64,000 nt of DNA from an uncultured Gemmiger sp. (GTDB lineage Bacteria; Bacillota; Clostridia; Oscillospirales; Ruminococcaceae): positions 27,338-91,337 of the forward strand of contig CAKSUQ010000007.1 in assembly GCA_934502625.1 (NCBI GenBank). The letters run 5' to 3'. The notes beneath the pieces were generated by a model. The model had not been told where the DNA came from, searched no databases, and saw only the letters and a program-made list of their open reading frames with translations. Positions 1-8,857 of the stretch are shown in pieces (position 1 is the first letter of the stretch; every line of letters begins with the position of its first letter). A program made the translations under genes and the position numbers.

Positions 1-3000
1 CCGAACATCACCCCGGAGGCCGTGCGCCTGATGATCGAGGAGCTGAAAGAGCAGGGGATGCCGGTCAACGGCTTCCTCGACAAAGCGCAGCCCGTCACCT
101 TCGGCGAGGACGGCATCACCATCCACGTCAACGCAGGCCGCCAAATCTTAGAGAGCGTCGAACTGCCCCGCACGCTGGCCGAACTCATTCAGGAGCGCAC
201 GGGTTCTTTGCCCATCGTGCGCCTTGCCGACAGCGAAAAAGCGCGCACCGAAGAGGAATTTGAGCAGTATATCCAAGAGAAAGCCCCCGTCGTTAAGTTC
301 GAGGCCAAGGAAGTCCCGCCCGACTTCACCATCGAGGGGCTTGCCCTCACAAACAAGCCGGTCAAGCTGTTCTACGGCAAAAACTTCAAGCCCGCCGACA
401 CCCGCCACCTCAACGATCTGGGCGACGGCGGCAAGGTCACGGTCTGGGGCGACGTCTTCGCCACCGAGGTCAAGGGCAGCCGCCGCAAGATCTATTTCAC
501 CTCCATCACCGACTACACCGGCTCAGTTAACCTGAAGGTGCTGGGCGACGATGAGGGCGACATGTCCAAGTGGGAAAACCTCAAGCCCGGCACGACCCTC
601 ATTGTGCGCGGCAACTATGTGTACGACAAGTACGAGCACGACTTTGTCATCCTGCCCTACGACGTTTTGCAGGTCGAGCGCGCCCAGCGGCAGGACACCG
701 CCCCCGACGGCGAAAAGCGCGTCGAGCTGCACCTGCACACCAAGTCCAGCGCGATGGACGGCTTCAACGACCCCGGCAAGATCGTGCGTCTGGCGCACCG
801 CATGGGGCACCGCGCCATAGCCATCACCGACCACGGCGTCTGCCAAGGCTACCCGGAGGCGATGCTTGCCACCGACGCCATCCACGAGACAGACCCGAAC
901 TTCAAGCTGATCTACGGGTGCGAGGCCTACTTCGTCGACGACATGATCCCCGCCGTCTACGGCGACGCGCAGATGCCGCTGTCCGGCTCGTTCGTCGTTT
1001 TCGACACCGAGACGACGGGCTTGGACTCCAACGTCGAGCGGCTGACCGAGATCGGCGCAGTCTTTGTCGAGAACGGAAAGATCAACGAGGAGAAAAAGTT
1101 TTGCACCTTCGTCAATCCCGGCAAGCCCATCCCGCAGAAGGTCGTCGACCTGACCGGCATCAACGACGCTATGGTCGCCGACGCCCCCACACCGGAGGAG
1201 GCCATCCGCGCCTTCAAGGAGTTCTGCGGCGACAATATTCTCGTCGCCCACAACGCCCACAGCTTTGATATGCTGTTCATCCGCAAAGCAGGCGAGAAGG
1301 CAGGCGTCAGCTGGGACGAGAACACCTATATCGATACGCTGCCCATGGGGCAGGCGCTTTTCCCCGGCCTGCGCAACTATAAGCTGGACACCATCAACAA
1401 GCACCTTGAAATCCCGCCGTTTAACCACCACCGCGCCGTCGACGACGCCATGGCATTGGCGCGCATCTTTGAGGTCATGCTGACCGATTTGCAGGAGAAG
1501 GACATCCACGCGGTCGAGGCCATCAACACCGGCCTTGGCGGCAACAAAGAGGTGTTGAAAAAGAAATATTATCACCTGATTATTCTGGTGCAGAATCAGG
1601 TTGGTTTAAAAAACCTCTACCGCATCGTCAGCGCCGCCCACACCCAGTATTTCTTCAAAAAACCGCGTGTGCCGCGCAGCCTTCTGAACAAGTACCGCGA
1701 GGGACTGCTGCTTTCCCCAGCCTGTGAAGCAGGTGAGCTTTACAGGGCGATCGTCGCCGGACAGCCCTATGAACAGCTGCTGCGCATCGCCGATTACTAC
1801 GATTATCTCGAAGTGCAGCCCCTTGGCAACAACGAATTTATGGTGCGCAACGGGCAGGTGGACTCGATCGAGGCCATCAAGAACTTCAACCGCACCGTGA
1901 TCAAACTCGGCGAAGACCTGCACAAGCCGGTCGTCGCCACGGGCGACTCCCACTTTCAAGAGCCGGAGGACTGGATCTACCGTGCAGTCCTGCAGGCCGG
2001 CAACGGCTTCAAGGACGCCGACAATCAGGCACCGCTCTACTTCCGCACGACGCCCGACATGCTGGAGGATTTCAGCTACCTGCCGCAGGAAAAGGCGTAT
2101 GAGATCGTCGTGACGAACCCGAATAAGATCGCCGCGACCATCGACAACAACCTGCGCGCCATCCCGAAGGGCACTTACCCGCCCAGCATCCCCGGCGCCG
2201 AGCAGGAATTGCGCGACGATACGTGGAAGCACGCGGCCCGCGACTACGGCAGCCCGCTGCCCAACGTGCTGCAAAAGCGGCTGAAAAAGGAACTCGACTC
2301 CATCTGCGGCCACGGCTACGCGGTTTTGTACGTCATTGCTGTACGTCTGGTGGCCTACTCCAACGCGGGCGGCTATCAGGTCGGCAGCCGTGGCTCCGTC
2401 GGCTCGTCTGCTGTCGCGCACTTCTCCGGCATTTCGGAGGTCAACTCGATGCCGCCGCATTACCTCTGCCCCAACTGCAAGCACAGCGAGTGGATCAACG
2501 ACGGCGTCCACTTCGACGGCTTCGACCTGCCCGACAAAAACTGCCCGGTCTGCGGCAAACCGATGATCGTCGAGGGTCACGACATCCCGTTCGAGACATT
2601 CCTCGGCTTCTACGGCGACAAGGAACCCGATATTGACCTGAACTTCTCCGGCATGTACCAGTCCCACGTCCACCGCTATACCGAGGAACTGTTCGGCAAG
2701 GAGAACGTCTTCAAGGCGGGCACGGTGTCCGGTCTGCAGGACAAAACGGCCTACGGCTACGTCAAAAAGTACCTCGAAGAACGCGGCCGCACCGTCAACC
2801 GCGCCGAGGAAAACCGCCTTGTCATGGGCTGCACCGGCGTCAAGCGCACGACCGGCCAGCACCCCGGCGGCATGGTCGTCGTTCCGGATACCTTCGATAT
2901 TTACGACTTCTGTGCCATCCAGCACCCGGCGGACGACGTCAAGGGCGGCCTGCTGACGACCCACTTTGAATTTAAGTACCTGCACGACACGCTGTTGAAA

Positions 3001-4074
3001 CTCGACGAGCTCGGCCATGATGTGCCGACCTTCTATAAATTCTTTGAGGAATACTCCGGTATCCCCATCGACTCCGTCCCGATGAATGATGAAAAGGTCT
3101 ACAGTCTGCTGACAAGCCCCGAAGCCCTCGGCGTGACCGAGGAGCAGATCGGCTCCAAAACCGGCACCTTCGGCATCCCGGAAATGGGTACAAACTTCGT
3201 GCGCCAGATGCTTTTGGATGCCCAGCCGAAGAATTTTTCTGAGCTGATCCAGATCTCCGGCCTGTCCCACGGCACCGATGTCTGGACGGGCAATGCCGAC
3301 GAGCTGATTCGTTCGGGCACCTGCACAATTGCGGAGGTTATCGGCTGCCGTGACAGTATCATGCTGTACCTGCTGCGCAAGGGGCTGGAACCGAAGATGT
3401 CCTTCGACATCATGGAGGCCGTGCGTAAAGGCAAGGTCGCCAAGGGCGGCTTCAAGCCCGGCTGGGAGGAGGCCATGCGCGAGCACGACGTGCCCGACTG
3501 GTATATCGAATCCTGCCGCAAGATCAAGTATATGTTCCCGAAAGCCCACGCCGTCGCCTACCTGATGGCGGCCATCCGCCTGATGTGGTTCAAGGTCTAC
3601 CACCCGGCCATTTTCTACGCGGTCTACTTTACGGTGCGCGGCGCGGATATTGATTATGAGGCCGCCGTCGGCGGTGTCCGCGTGGCGAAGCAGCATTTGC
3701 GTGATAACGAGAAGATCCCCAAGGACGAGCGCACGGCCAAGGACGACGACGCCCTTGTCAGTCTGCAGCTCGAAAACGAGATGCTGCAGCGCGGCTGCGA
3801 GTTTTTGCCCATCGAGCTGGGCAAGAGCTACGCCAGCAAGTACGTCGTCGAGGACGGCAAGGTACGCTTGCCGTTTACGGCCATCCGCGGCCTCGGCGAC
3901 GCGGCCGCCGTCGCACTGGAACAGGCAACGATGCACGGGCAGGAGTATATTTCCGTTGAGGAATTGCAGCAGGCCAGCGGCGTCGCGCAGTCTGTCTTCG
4001 ACAAGCTCCGCGCTGTCGGTGCCCTCGGCAACCTGCCGGAAACCAGTCAGGTGGATTTGTTCAGTATGATCTGA
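1..4074 (+). CDS. polC: DNA polymerase III subunit alpha, PolC type (5' end outside window)
   Basis: Replicative DNA polymerase of Gram-positive bacteria, with its own 3'-5' proofreading exonuclease. The frame is open from base 1, so the N-terminus is missing; 1357 codons remain. In order I see an OB fold (about residues 145-220), the start of a PHP domain (VELHLHTKSSAMDG), an inserted DEDD exonuclease beginning VVFDTETTG near residue 331, the rest of PHP, a four-cysteine zinc site (CPNC...CPVC) near residues 820-855, the palm with catalytic aspartates in PDIDLNFSG, and HPGGMVVVP. The exonuclease inserted in PHP and the zinc site separate PolC from DnaE. The stop lies 4 bases before a tRNA promoter. 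Confidence 0.97.
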   Translation, partial: PNITPEAVRLMIEELKEQGMPVNGFLDKAQPVTFGEDGITIHVNAGRQILESVELPRTLAELIQERTGSLPIVRLADSEKARTEEEFEQYIQEKAPVVKFEAKEVPPDFTIEGLALTNKPVKLFYGKNFKPADTRHLNDLGDGGKVTVWGDVFATEVKGSRRKIYFTSITDYTGSVNLKVLGDDEGDMSKWENLKPGTTLIVRGNYVYDKYEHDFVILPYDVLQVERAQRQDTAPDGEKRVELHLHTKSSAMDGFNDPGKIVRLAHRMGHRAIAITDHGVCQGYPEAMLATDAIHETDPNFKLIYGCEAYFVDDMIPAVYGDAQMPLSGSFVVFDTETTGLDSNVERLTEIGAVFVENGKINEEKKFCTFVNPGKPIPQKVVDLTGINDAMVADAPTPEEAIRAFKEFCGDNILVAHNAHSFDMLFIRKAGEKAGVSWDENTYIDTLPMGQALFPGLRNYKLDTINKHLEIPPFNHHRAVDDAMALARIFEVMLTDLQEKDIHAVEAINTGLGGNKEVLKKKYYHLIILVQNQVGLKNLYRIVSAAHTQYFFKKPRVPRSLLNKYREGLLLSPACEAGELYRAIVAGQPYEQLLRIADYYDYLEVQPLGNNEFMVRNGQVDSIEAIKNFNRTVIKLGEDLHKPVVATGDSHFQEPEDWIYRAVLQAGNGFKDADNQAPLYFRTTPDMLEDFSYLPQEKAYEIVVTNPNKIAATIDNNLRAIPKGTYPPSIPGAEQELRDDTWKHAARDYGSPLPNVLQKRLKKELDSICGHGYAVLYVIAVRLVAYSNAGGYQVGSRGSVGSSAVAHFSGISEVNSMPPHYLCPNCKHSEWINDGVHFDGFDLPDKNCPVCGKPMIVEGHDIPFETFLGFYGDKEPDIDLNFSGMYQSHVHRYTEELFGKENVFKAGTVSGLQDKTAYGYVKKYLEERGRTVNRAEENRLVMGCTGVKRTTGQHPGGMVVVPDTFDIYDFCAIQHPADDVKGGLLTTHFEFKYLHDTLLKLDELGHDVPTFYKFFEEYSGIPIDSVPMNDEKVYSLLTSPEALGVTEEQIGSKTGTFGIPEMGTNFVRQMLLDAQPKNFSELIQISGLSHGTDVWTGNADELIRSGTCTIAEVIGCRDSIMLYLLRKGLEPKMSFDIMEAVRKGKVAKGGFKPGWEEAMREHDVPDWYIESCRKIKYMFPKAHAVAYLMAAIRLMWFKVYHPAIFYAVYFTVRGADIDYEAAVGGVRVAKQHLRDNEKIPKDERTAKDDDALVSLQLENEMLQRGCEFLPIELGKSYASKYVVEDGKVRLPFTAIRGLGDAAAVALEQATMHGQEYISVEELQQASGVAQSVFDKLRAVGALGNLPETSQVDLFSMI

Positions 4075-4077
4075 CGC

Positions 4078-4106
4078 TTGACAACACATTTCTTTTATAG
4101 TATAAT
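4078..4106 (+). promoter_or_regulatory. Sigma-A promoter of tRNA-Gly
   Basis: A perfect TTGACA at 4078-4083 and a perfect TATAAT at 4101-4106 are separated by exactly 17 bases. The predicted start of transcription lies just upstream of the tRNA at 4120. It begins 4 bases after the polC stop codon. Confidence 0.92.
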
Positions 4107-4119
4107 AGCAGTCACTGAT

Positions 4120-4195
4120 GCGGGATTAGCTCATCCGGTAGAGTGACTGCTTCCCAAGCAGTAGGTGGCGAGTTCGAGACTCGTATCCCGCTCCA
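4120..4195 (+). tRNA. tRNA-Gly (anticodon CCC)
   Basis: A cloverleaf of 76 bases with encoded CCA. The acceptor GCGGGAT pairs with ATCCCGC. The anticodon stem ACTGC/GCAGT encloses the loop TTCCCAA, giving anticodon CCC. The T arm carries GTTCGAG. CCC is the wobble-restricted glycine anticodon, which fits a high-GC genome that uses GGG. Confidence 0.96.
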
Positions 4196-4196
4196 A

Positions 4197-4231
4197 AATG
4201 TCCTGATGCTCTTGCATCAGGACATTTTTAT
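4197..4231 (+). terminator. Rho-independent terminator of tRNA-Gly
   Basis: A 13-bp perfect stem (4197-4209 with 4214-4226) around the loop TCTT is followed by a T-rich tail. It ends only a few bases before the ribosome-binding site of the next small gene. Confidence 0.85.
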
Positions 4232-4249
4232 TGCAAAGAGGTGTCCGCC

Positions 4250-4582
4250 ATGCTCGACGCATTCCCGATTTACCACTGGTTCCACAACGGCAACCCCTAT
4301 TCCGGGGCGGAAGGCGGCATGCGCTATGTCATCACGCCCGGCAAAAAGCCCGCCCCCAACGACGAGAGCGGCAAGAAAAAGGTCGAGTACCTGACCGCTC
4401 AGGTCTGGCCGGGACCGTGGAGCATCGAGCACACCGCTGAGGGAAAAATCGAAACGCAGGAGTTCGACGGCAATCAGGCCGGGCTGGACGCTGCCGTCGC
4501 ATGGCTGCACGACCGCTACCAAAGCGAGGCTGCGCGGTGGGAAAACATCCCCTCCATCCTTGATTGTGAGCCGGACAGGTGA
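4250..4582 (+). CDS. Hypothetical protein, 110 aa
   Basis: I do not recognise this family. It is a soluble protein of 110 residues, rich in Trp, Tyr and acidic residues, with no signal peptide, membrane segment or metal-binding motif. The ATG at 4250 follows AAAGAGG with 8 bases between, better than the GTG at 4241, which overlaps that site. No promoter is visible between the tRNA-Gly terminator and the gene, so it may depend on read-through from the tRNA promoter. Codon composition resembles its neighbours, which supports a real gene. Function is unknown. Confidence 0.7.
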   Translation: MLDAFPIYHWFHNGNPYSGAEGGMRYVITPGKKPAPNDESGKKKVEYLTAQVWPGPWSIEHTAEGKIETQEFDGNQAGLDAAVAWLHDRYQSEAARWENIPSILDCEPDR

Positions 4583-4608
4583 TACAGTAGGGGAAAAAGG
4601 CGATTGGT

Positions 4609-5463
4609 ATGTGGTTATTGTATGCGGTTGGCTCGGCGCTTTTCGCCGGTCTGACCTCGATTTTAGCCAAGTGCGGCATCCGCAAGACGGACTCCACCGT
4701 GGCTACGGCCATCCGCACGATCGTGGTACTGATCTTCGCGTGGATCATGGTGTACGTCGTCGGCTCGCAGGGCACGCTCGGCAGTATCCCGGCGAAGAGT
4801 CTGGTCTTCCTCGTGCTGTCCGGCCTTGCCACGGGTGCCAGCTGGCTGTGCTATTTTTACGCGCTGCAGCGCGGCCCCATCGATAAGATTGTGCCCATCG
4901 ACAAAAGCAGCACCGTCATGACGATTCTGCTGGCGGCGATCCTGCTGGGCGAGGGTATCACCCTGACGAAGGGGATCGGCGTTGTGTTTATCGCAGTCGG
5001 TACATTTTTGATGATCGAGAAAAAGGGCGGCGTCCAGAACGAGGAAAGCGGCTGGATGCTCGCGGCGTTCGGCTCGGCAATCTTCGCCGCGCTGACCTCT
5101 ATCTTGGGCAAGGTCGGCATCACCGAGGTCGAGTCCAACCTCGGCACGGCGCTGCGCACCGGCGTGGTGCTCATCATGGCATGGGGCATGGTCTTCGTGC
5201 AGGGCAAACAGGCACAGGTCAAGGCCGTGCCGAAAAACGAGCTGGGCTTCATCTGCCTGTCCGGCCTTGCCACGGGTGCCAGCTGGCTGTGCTACTATAA
5301 GGCATTGCAGCTCGGCCCCGCCAGTCTTGTCGCGCCCATCGACAAGCTGAGCATCCTCGTCACGGTGCTGTTCTCTTACCTTGTCTTCCATGAAAAACTC
5401 AGCAAAAAGGCGCTGGGTGGTCTCGCCGTCCTCGTCGCCGGTACGCTGGTCATGCTGCTGTGA
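4609..5463 (+). CDS. EamA-family (DMT superfamily) membrane transporter
   Basis: An integral membrane protein of 284 residues with about ten hydrophobic segments and a clear internal duplication. The phrase LATGASWLCY occurs in both halves (near residues 76 and 222), each followed by a similar P-I-D-K segment. This is the two-EamA-repeat architecture of the drug/metabolite transporter superfamily, whose members export or import amino acids, nucleotide sugars or other small metabolites. The substrate cannot be read from sequence. A purine-rich ribosome-binding site precedes the ATG at 4609, and a strong terminator follows at 5491, so the gene is probably the last of its unit. Confidence 0.9.
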   Translation: MWLLYAVGSALFAGLTSILAKCGIRKTDSTVATAIRTIVVLIFAWIMVYVVGSQGTLGSIPAKSLVFLVLSGLATGASWLCYFYALQRGPIDKIVPIDKSSTVMTILLAAILLGEGITLTKGIGVVFIAVGTFLMIEKKGGVQNEESGWMLAAFGSAIFAALTSILGKVGITEVESNLGTALRTGVVLIMAWGMVFVQGKQAQVKAVPKNELGFICLSGLATGASWLCYYKALQLGPASLVAPIDKLSILVTVLFSYLVFHEKLSKKALGGLAVLVAGTLVMLL

Positions 5464-5490
5464 TTTTGCAGAACCGCGCAAAACCTTGTC

Positions 5491-5530
5491 AAAAGCAACA
5501 CCTTCTCTTGCAAAGGATGTTGCTTTTTTG
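5491..5530 (+). terminator. Rho-independent terminator after the EamA transporter
   Basis: The stem AAAAGCAACA-CCTT (5491-5504) pairs with AAGG-A-TGTTGCTTTT (5513-5527) with one bulged base, and runs into a T tract. Confidence 0.85.
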
Positions 5531-5548
5531 GTGAAATTTTGTCATAAT
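5520..5548 (+). promoter_or_regulatory. Possible promoter of the LytTR/histidine kinase pair
   Basis: TTGCTT (5520-5525) and CATAAT (5543-5548) are 17 bases apart, 37 bases before the regulator's start codon. The -35 box overlaps the 3' arm of the preceding terminator, which makes the assignment tentative. Confidence 0.4.
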
Positions 5549-5584
5549 ATTCTTAGGTTTCAAACAGAAAGGGGGCACTGCCGG

Positions 5585-6292
5585 ATGGCGAAAATCGCTG
5601 TCGTCGAGGATAACGATGCTGTGCGCGCGGAGCTGTGCGGCTTTATCGCACAGTACGCGCAGGAGAGCGGCAGCCAGTTGGACGTGACGCCCTTCTCGGA
5701 CGGTGCACAGGTCGTCGAGCCCTACCGCCCCGGCTTTGACATCATCTTTCTGGATATCGAGATGCCGACCCTCGGCGGCATGCCCACGGCGGAACGCATC
5801 CGTCTGCTTGACCCCGACGTTGTGCTGATCTTCGTCACGAATATGGCGCAGTACGCCGTCCGTGGGTACGAGGTCGACGCGCTGGACTTCGTACTGAAGC
5901 CGGTCAACTACTACCAGTTCAGCACAAAGCTGGCGCGGGCGCTGCAGCGCATCCAACGGCGGCGCGGCGGCCAGATCACGCTGCAAACACCGGGCGGCGC
6001 ACAGCAGCTGGACACCGACGATATTCTCTACTTGGAGACCCGCGACCGCCTGCTGCACTACCACACCGCCGACAAAGTCTGGTCGGTGCGGGGCAGTTTG
6101 CTGAAATCGGAAAAAGAGCTTGCACCCTACCATTTTGCCCGCTGCAACCAGTGCTACCTCGTCAACCTGCGCCACGTCAAGGGCGTGCAGGACGACCTTG
6201 TGCAGGTGGGGGAGGAACGGCTGGAAATCAGCCGCCGCCAGCGCGCCGCATTCCTTGCGGCGGTGGCGTCCTACGTCGGGGGTGCGCTGTAA
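5585..6292 (+). CDS. LytTR-family response regulator
   Basis: A 235-residue two-component response regulator. The N-terminal receiver domain has the acidic pair near residues 8-9 (VVEDND), the phospho-acceptor Asp57 (IIFLDIEMP) and the conserved lysine of VLKPV. The C-terminal half (about 135-235) is a LytTR DNA-binding domain, recognised by ILYLETRDRLLHYHT and FARCNQCYLVNLRHV. Proteins of this AgrA/LytR type control bacteriocin, virulence or cell-surface genes. ATG 5585 follows AAAGGGGGC. The histidine kinase gene starts on the base after the stop codon, so the two are translationally coupled. Its target genes are not identifiable here. Confidence 0.95.
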   Translation: MAKIAVVEDNDAVRAELCGFIAQYAQESGSQLDVTPFSDGAQVVEPYRPGFDIIFLDIEMPTLGGMPTAERIRLLDPDVVLIFVTNMAQYAVRGYEVDALDFVLKPVNYYQFSTKLARALQRIQRRRGGQITLQTPGGAQQLDTDDILYLETRDRLLHYHTADKVWSVRGSLLKSEKELAPYHFARCNQCYLVNLRHVKGVQDDLVQVGEERLEISRRQRAAFLAAVASYVGGAL

Positions 6293-7576
6293 GTGGAGCA
6301 TTTTTTGTCCCTGCTCGTCTGGGCGGCGGGCGTCTGCGGCACCGAGCTTGCCTATTGGCTGCCGTTGAAAAGACGTGAGAAATTTTCCATGCATACGATC
6401 CTCAATTTTATTGCGGCAGTGCCATTTGCACAAGTCATTGTTTGGGCAAACAGCGGTCATGCAGAACAGGCAATGTTACTGATGATTTATGCAGGATATT
6501 TTATCTGGGCGACCGTCTCAACACGTCTCTGCACCCCGTTGGATTGGCCGGGCAGTGCATACTGCAGCGTTTGGATTGTGCTGACGGCGGAGTCAATCTA
6601 TGAATTGTGGCGAGTTTTGATTTGGACAGCACAGGCGCTTGGGATGCGCGATCTGCCGTTACACAGTACACAGATGCTGTTAGGACAGTTAGGCTTTACC
6701 ATTATCTGCTGTATTATTATTCGGTATACGGTGGCGCGCACTATGCCGGAGGACGGCATCTATCGCATCGGCCCACGCCAATTGAGCAGTGCGGGGCTGC
6801 TGGGTGTAATGTTTGTCTTTCAGTTTTTTGCACTGCAAACCAGCCTGCGCGTTGGGCTGCATCCCACAGCAGTGGTTGTGCCGTCGCTGTTGACCCAGCT
6901 GTACTGCCTGACGCTTTTGTATCTGCAGACCGAACTTTTCAAAAAGTCCGCCATGCAAAAGGAGATGGACGCGCTGAACCTTCTGTACGACCGCCAGCGC
7001 CAGCAGTACCAGATCGCGCGGCAGAACGTGCAGATCATCAACCGCAAATGCCATGATTTAAAGGTGCAGATCGCCGATCTGCGCCGCTTGCAGCCCGATG
7101 CCGAGATGAGCCGCAGTCTGGACGAGGCCGAACAGGCCGCCCGGATGTACGACGCCAACGCCGCCACCGGCAACGAGGTGCTGGACGTCGTCCTGACCGA
7201 GAAGAGCCTGCTGTGCGAGGCACAGGACATCCGCCTGAACTGCGTGGCAGACGGCAGCTGTCTTGCCTTCATCGAGCCGGGTGATTTGTACGCACTGTTC
7301 GCGAACCTGCTCGATCAGGCCATCGACGCCGCCGTGCAGAAGCGCGAGCCGGAGCGCCGGATGATCGACCTGCTGGTCTGCCGCAGGCAGGGCTTTGCGG
7401 TCGTCAACATCATTGCGCCCGCCGTGGCCGACCCCCACGCCGAGCATGGCCGCCGCCACGGCTACGAGCTGAAAATGGCACGCCGCGTCGTGCAGAAATA
7501 CAGCGGCACCATGGCGACCGAACCCCGCGGCGAGCTTTTCGCCGTCAAAATTGTCCTGCCCCCCGCGAAGACGTAA
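6293..7576 (+). CDS. AgrC-like sensor histidine kinase with a divergent ATP-binding site
   Basis: A membrane sensor kinase of 427 residues that begins with GTG directly after the response regulator. The first 210 residues hold about six membrane segments. A coiled-coil linker leads to an H-box (CHDLK, His254), and a GHKL ATPase domain occupies the C-terminus. The N-box reads NLLDQAIDA, so the usual Asn is Gln (residue 342). I find no clear DxG motif, and the G2 box is HGYELK rather than HGIGLK. ATP binding may therefore be weakened. The stretch 6370-6800 is visibly poorer in G+C than the flanking DNA. Partner: the LytTR regulator at 5585. Confidence 0.9.
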   Translation: MEHFLSLLVWAAGVCGTELAYWLPLKRREKFSMHTILNFIAAVPFAQVIVWANSGHAEQAMLLMIYAGYFIWATVSTRLCTPLDWPGSAYCSVWIVLTAESIYELWRVLIWTAQALGMRDLPLHSTQMLLGQLGFTIICCIIIRYTVARTMPEDGIYRIGPRQLSSAGLLGVMFVFQFFALQTSLRVGLHPTAVVVPSLLTQLYCLTLLYLQTELFKKSAMQKEMDALNLLYDRQRQQYQIARQNVQIINRKCHDLKVQIADLRRLQPDAEMSRSLDEAEQAARMYDANAATGNEVLDVVLTEKSLLCEAQDIRLNCVADGSCLAFIEPGDLYALFANLLDQAIDAAVQKREPERRMIDLLVCRRQGFAVVNIIAPAVADPHAEHGRRHGYELKMARRVVQKYSGTMATEPRGELFAVKIVLPPAKT

Positions 7577-7583
7577 ATGCTGT

Positions 7584-7629
7584 AAGAAGCGCCGCCCGCG
7601 CCAACAAACCGGGGCGGCGCTTCTTTTAT
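7584..7629 (+). terminator. Rho-independent terminator of the LytTR/kinase pair
   Basis: The arms AAGAAGCGCCGCCC (from 7584) and GGGGCGGCGCTTCTT (7611-7625) pair strongly and are followed by TTTT. Confidence 0.85.
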
Positions 7630-7653
7630 GCGGCAAAATCTTTCGCAAAAGGC

Positions 7654-7683
7654 TTGACTTTTGGGCACGAAATGTGCTATTAT
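7654..7683 (+). promoter_or_regulatory. Promoter of tRNA-Leu
   Basis: TTGACT at 7654-7659 and TATTAT at 7678-7683 are 18 bases apart, and the tRNA begins 25 bases later. Confidence 0.75.
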
Positions 7684-7707
7684 ATCTCTCGCAGTCAATC
7701 ACTGTGA

Positions 7708-7791
7708 GCGGAAGTGCTGGAATCGGCAGACAGGCACGTTTGAGGTGCGTGTGTCTATGACGTGTGGGTTCAAGTCCCATCTTCCGCACCA
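7708..7791 (+). tRNA. tRNA-Leu (anticodon GAG)
   Basis: A class II tRNA of 84 bases with encoded CCA. The acceptor GCGGAAG pairs with CTTCCGC. The anticodon arm CACGT/GCGTG encloses TTGAGGT, giving GAG. The variable arm is long, as expected for leucine, and the T loop reads GGTTCAAGTCC. Confidence 0.95.
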
Positions 7792-7796
7792 AACAA

Positions 7797-7842
7797 AGAA
7801 AACCCCGTTGGCGGTCATACGCCAGCGGGGTTTCTTTTTATT
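7797..7842 (+). terminator. Rho-independent terminator of tRNA-Leu
   Basis: The 14-bp stem AAACCCCGTTGGCG (7800-7813) / CGCCAGCGGGGTTT (7820-7833) is followed by CTTTTTATTT. Confidence 0.9.
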
Positions 7843-7914
7843 TGTAAAGCCGCCCGCCTTGCCAAACCCTGTCGGGGATGGTAGAATAAATTTACAAAAA
7901 GGGGGAGACCTGCC

Positions 7915-8856
7915 ATGCAAAATCTGCTTTTCAGCCTGAACGCGACCCTGCCGGTGTTCCTTGTCATGGTGGCGGGGTATGCGCTGGGGCGCATGGGCTT
8001 TCTGCCGCCCGCGTTCTGCAAGGCGTCGGATAAGCTGACCTTCAAGATCACGCTGCCGCTCATGCTGTTTCTCGACATGGGCAGCGTGGATATTCTGCAC
8101 GACTTCCAGCCGAAGTTCGTGCTGTTCTGCTTCGCGGCCACCCTCGCGGGCATCCTTGCGCTTTGGACGGCGGCCAAGCGGCTGCTGAAGGACAAAACGC
8201 TGGTGGGGGAGTTCGTGCAGGCGGGCTACCGCAGCAGCGCCGCCGTGCTGGGCGTGGCGTTCATCCAGAATATCTACGGCAACGCCGGTATGACGCCGCT
8301 GATGATTCTGGGCAGCGTGCCGCTGTTCAACATTTTTGCGGTACTGATTCTGACGCTGGAATCGCCCCAGCGGCGCGAAAACCCCAGCCCGAAGCAGCTG
8401 CTGCGCGGCGTGGCGACGAACCCGATTCTGCTGGGCATCGTGCTGGGCACGGTGTACGCGCTGCGGCCCTTCACCCTCCCGGCGGTGATTACGAAGGCGA
8501 TGAACAGTATCGCCTCGGTCACGACGCCGCTGGCGCTGCTGTCCATCGGCGCGTCGTTCGAGGGTGCAAAGGCCATCAAGAAGCTCGGCCCCACGCTGGG
8601 GGCAGCGCTGATCAAGACGGTCGGTCTGGCGGCGGTCTTTCTGCCCTGCGCGGTGGCGCTGGGCTTCCGGGGCGAGGAGCTGATCGCCCTGCTCATCATG
8701 CTGGGCAGCCCCACGACCCCCAGCGCCTATGTCATGAGTAAAAACATGGGGCACGAGGGTGTGCTGACGTCCAGCTGCATCGCCCTGACGACCCTGCTTT
8801 CCGCCCTGACGCTGACAGGCTGGATCTTTATCCTGCGCAGCGGGGGCTACCTCTAA
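7915..8856 (+). CDS. AEC-family transporter (auxin efflux carrier type)
   Basis: An integral membrane protein of 313 residues with about ten hydrophobic segments in two similar halves, characteristic of the auxin efflux carrier/malate permease family (Mem_trans). Landmarks are the N-terminal PVFLVMVAGYALGRMGF, the early S-D-K-L-T-F-K-I-T-L-P-L segment, and the SIGASFEG and GSPTTPSAYVMS segments of the second half. Bacterial members move organic acids or other small anions. The substrate here is unknown. The ATG follows GGGGGAGACC. It converges on the Lrp gene across a 150-bp palindromic repeat. Confidence 0.92.
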   Translation: MQNLLFSLNATLPVFLVMVAGYALGRMGFLPPAFCKASDKLTFKITLPLMLFLDMGSVDILHDFQPKFVLFCFAATLAGILALWTAAKRLLKDKTLVGEFVQAGYRSSAAVLGVAFIQNIYGNAGMTPLMILGSVPLFNIFAVLILTLESPQRRENPSPKQLLRGVATNPILLGIVLGTVYALRPFTLPAVITKAMNSIASVTTPLALLSIGASFEGAKAIKKLGPTLGAALIKTVGLAAVFLPCAVALGFRGEELIALLIMLGSPTTPSAYVMSKNMGHEGVLTSSCIALTTLLSALTLTGWIFILRSGGYL

Positions 8857-8857
8857 A

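Noticed and set aside
1606..4089. A long open frame of 827 codons on the minus strand opposite polC
   Set aside because: It mirrors polC codon periodicity in high-GC DNA, has no recognisable domain and no ribosome-binding site. Similar antisense frames lie opposite 22240-24753 and 38-41 kb.
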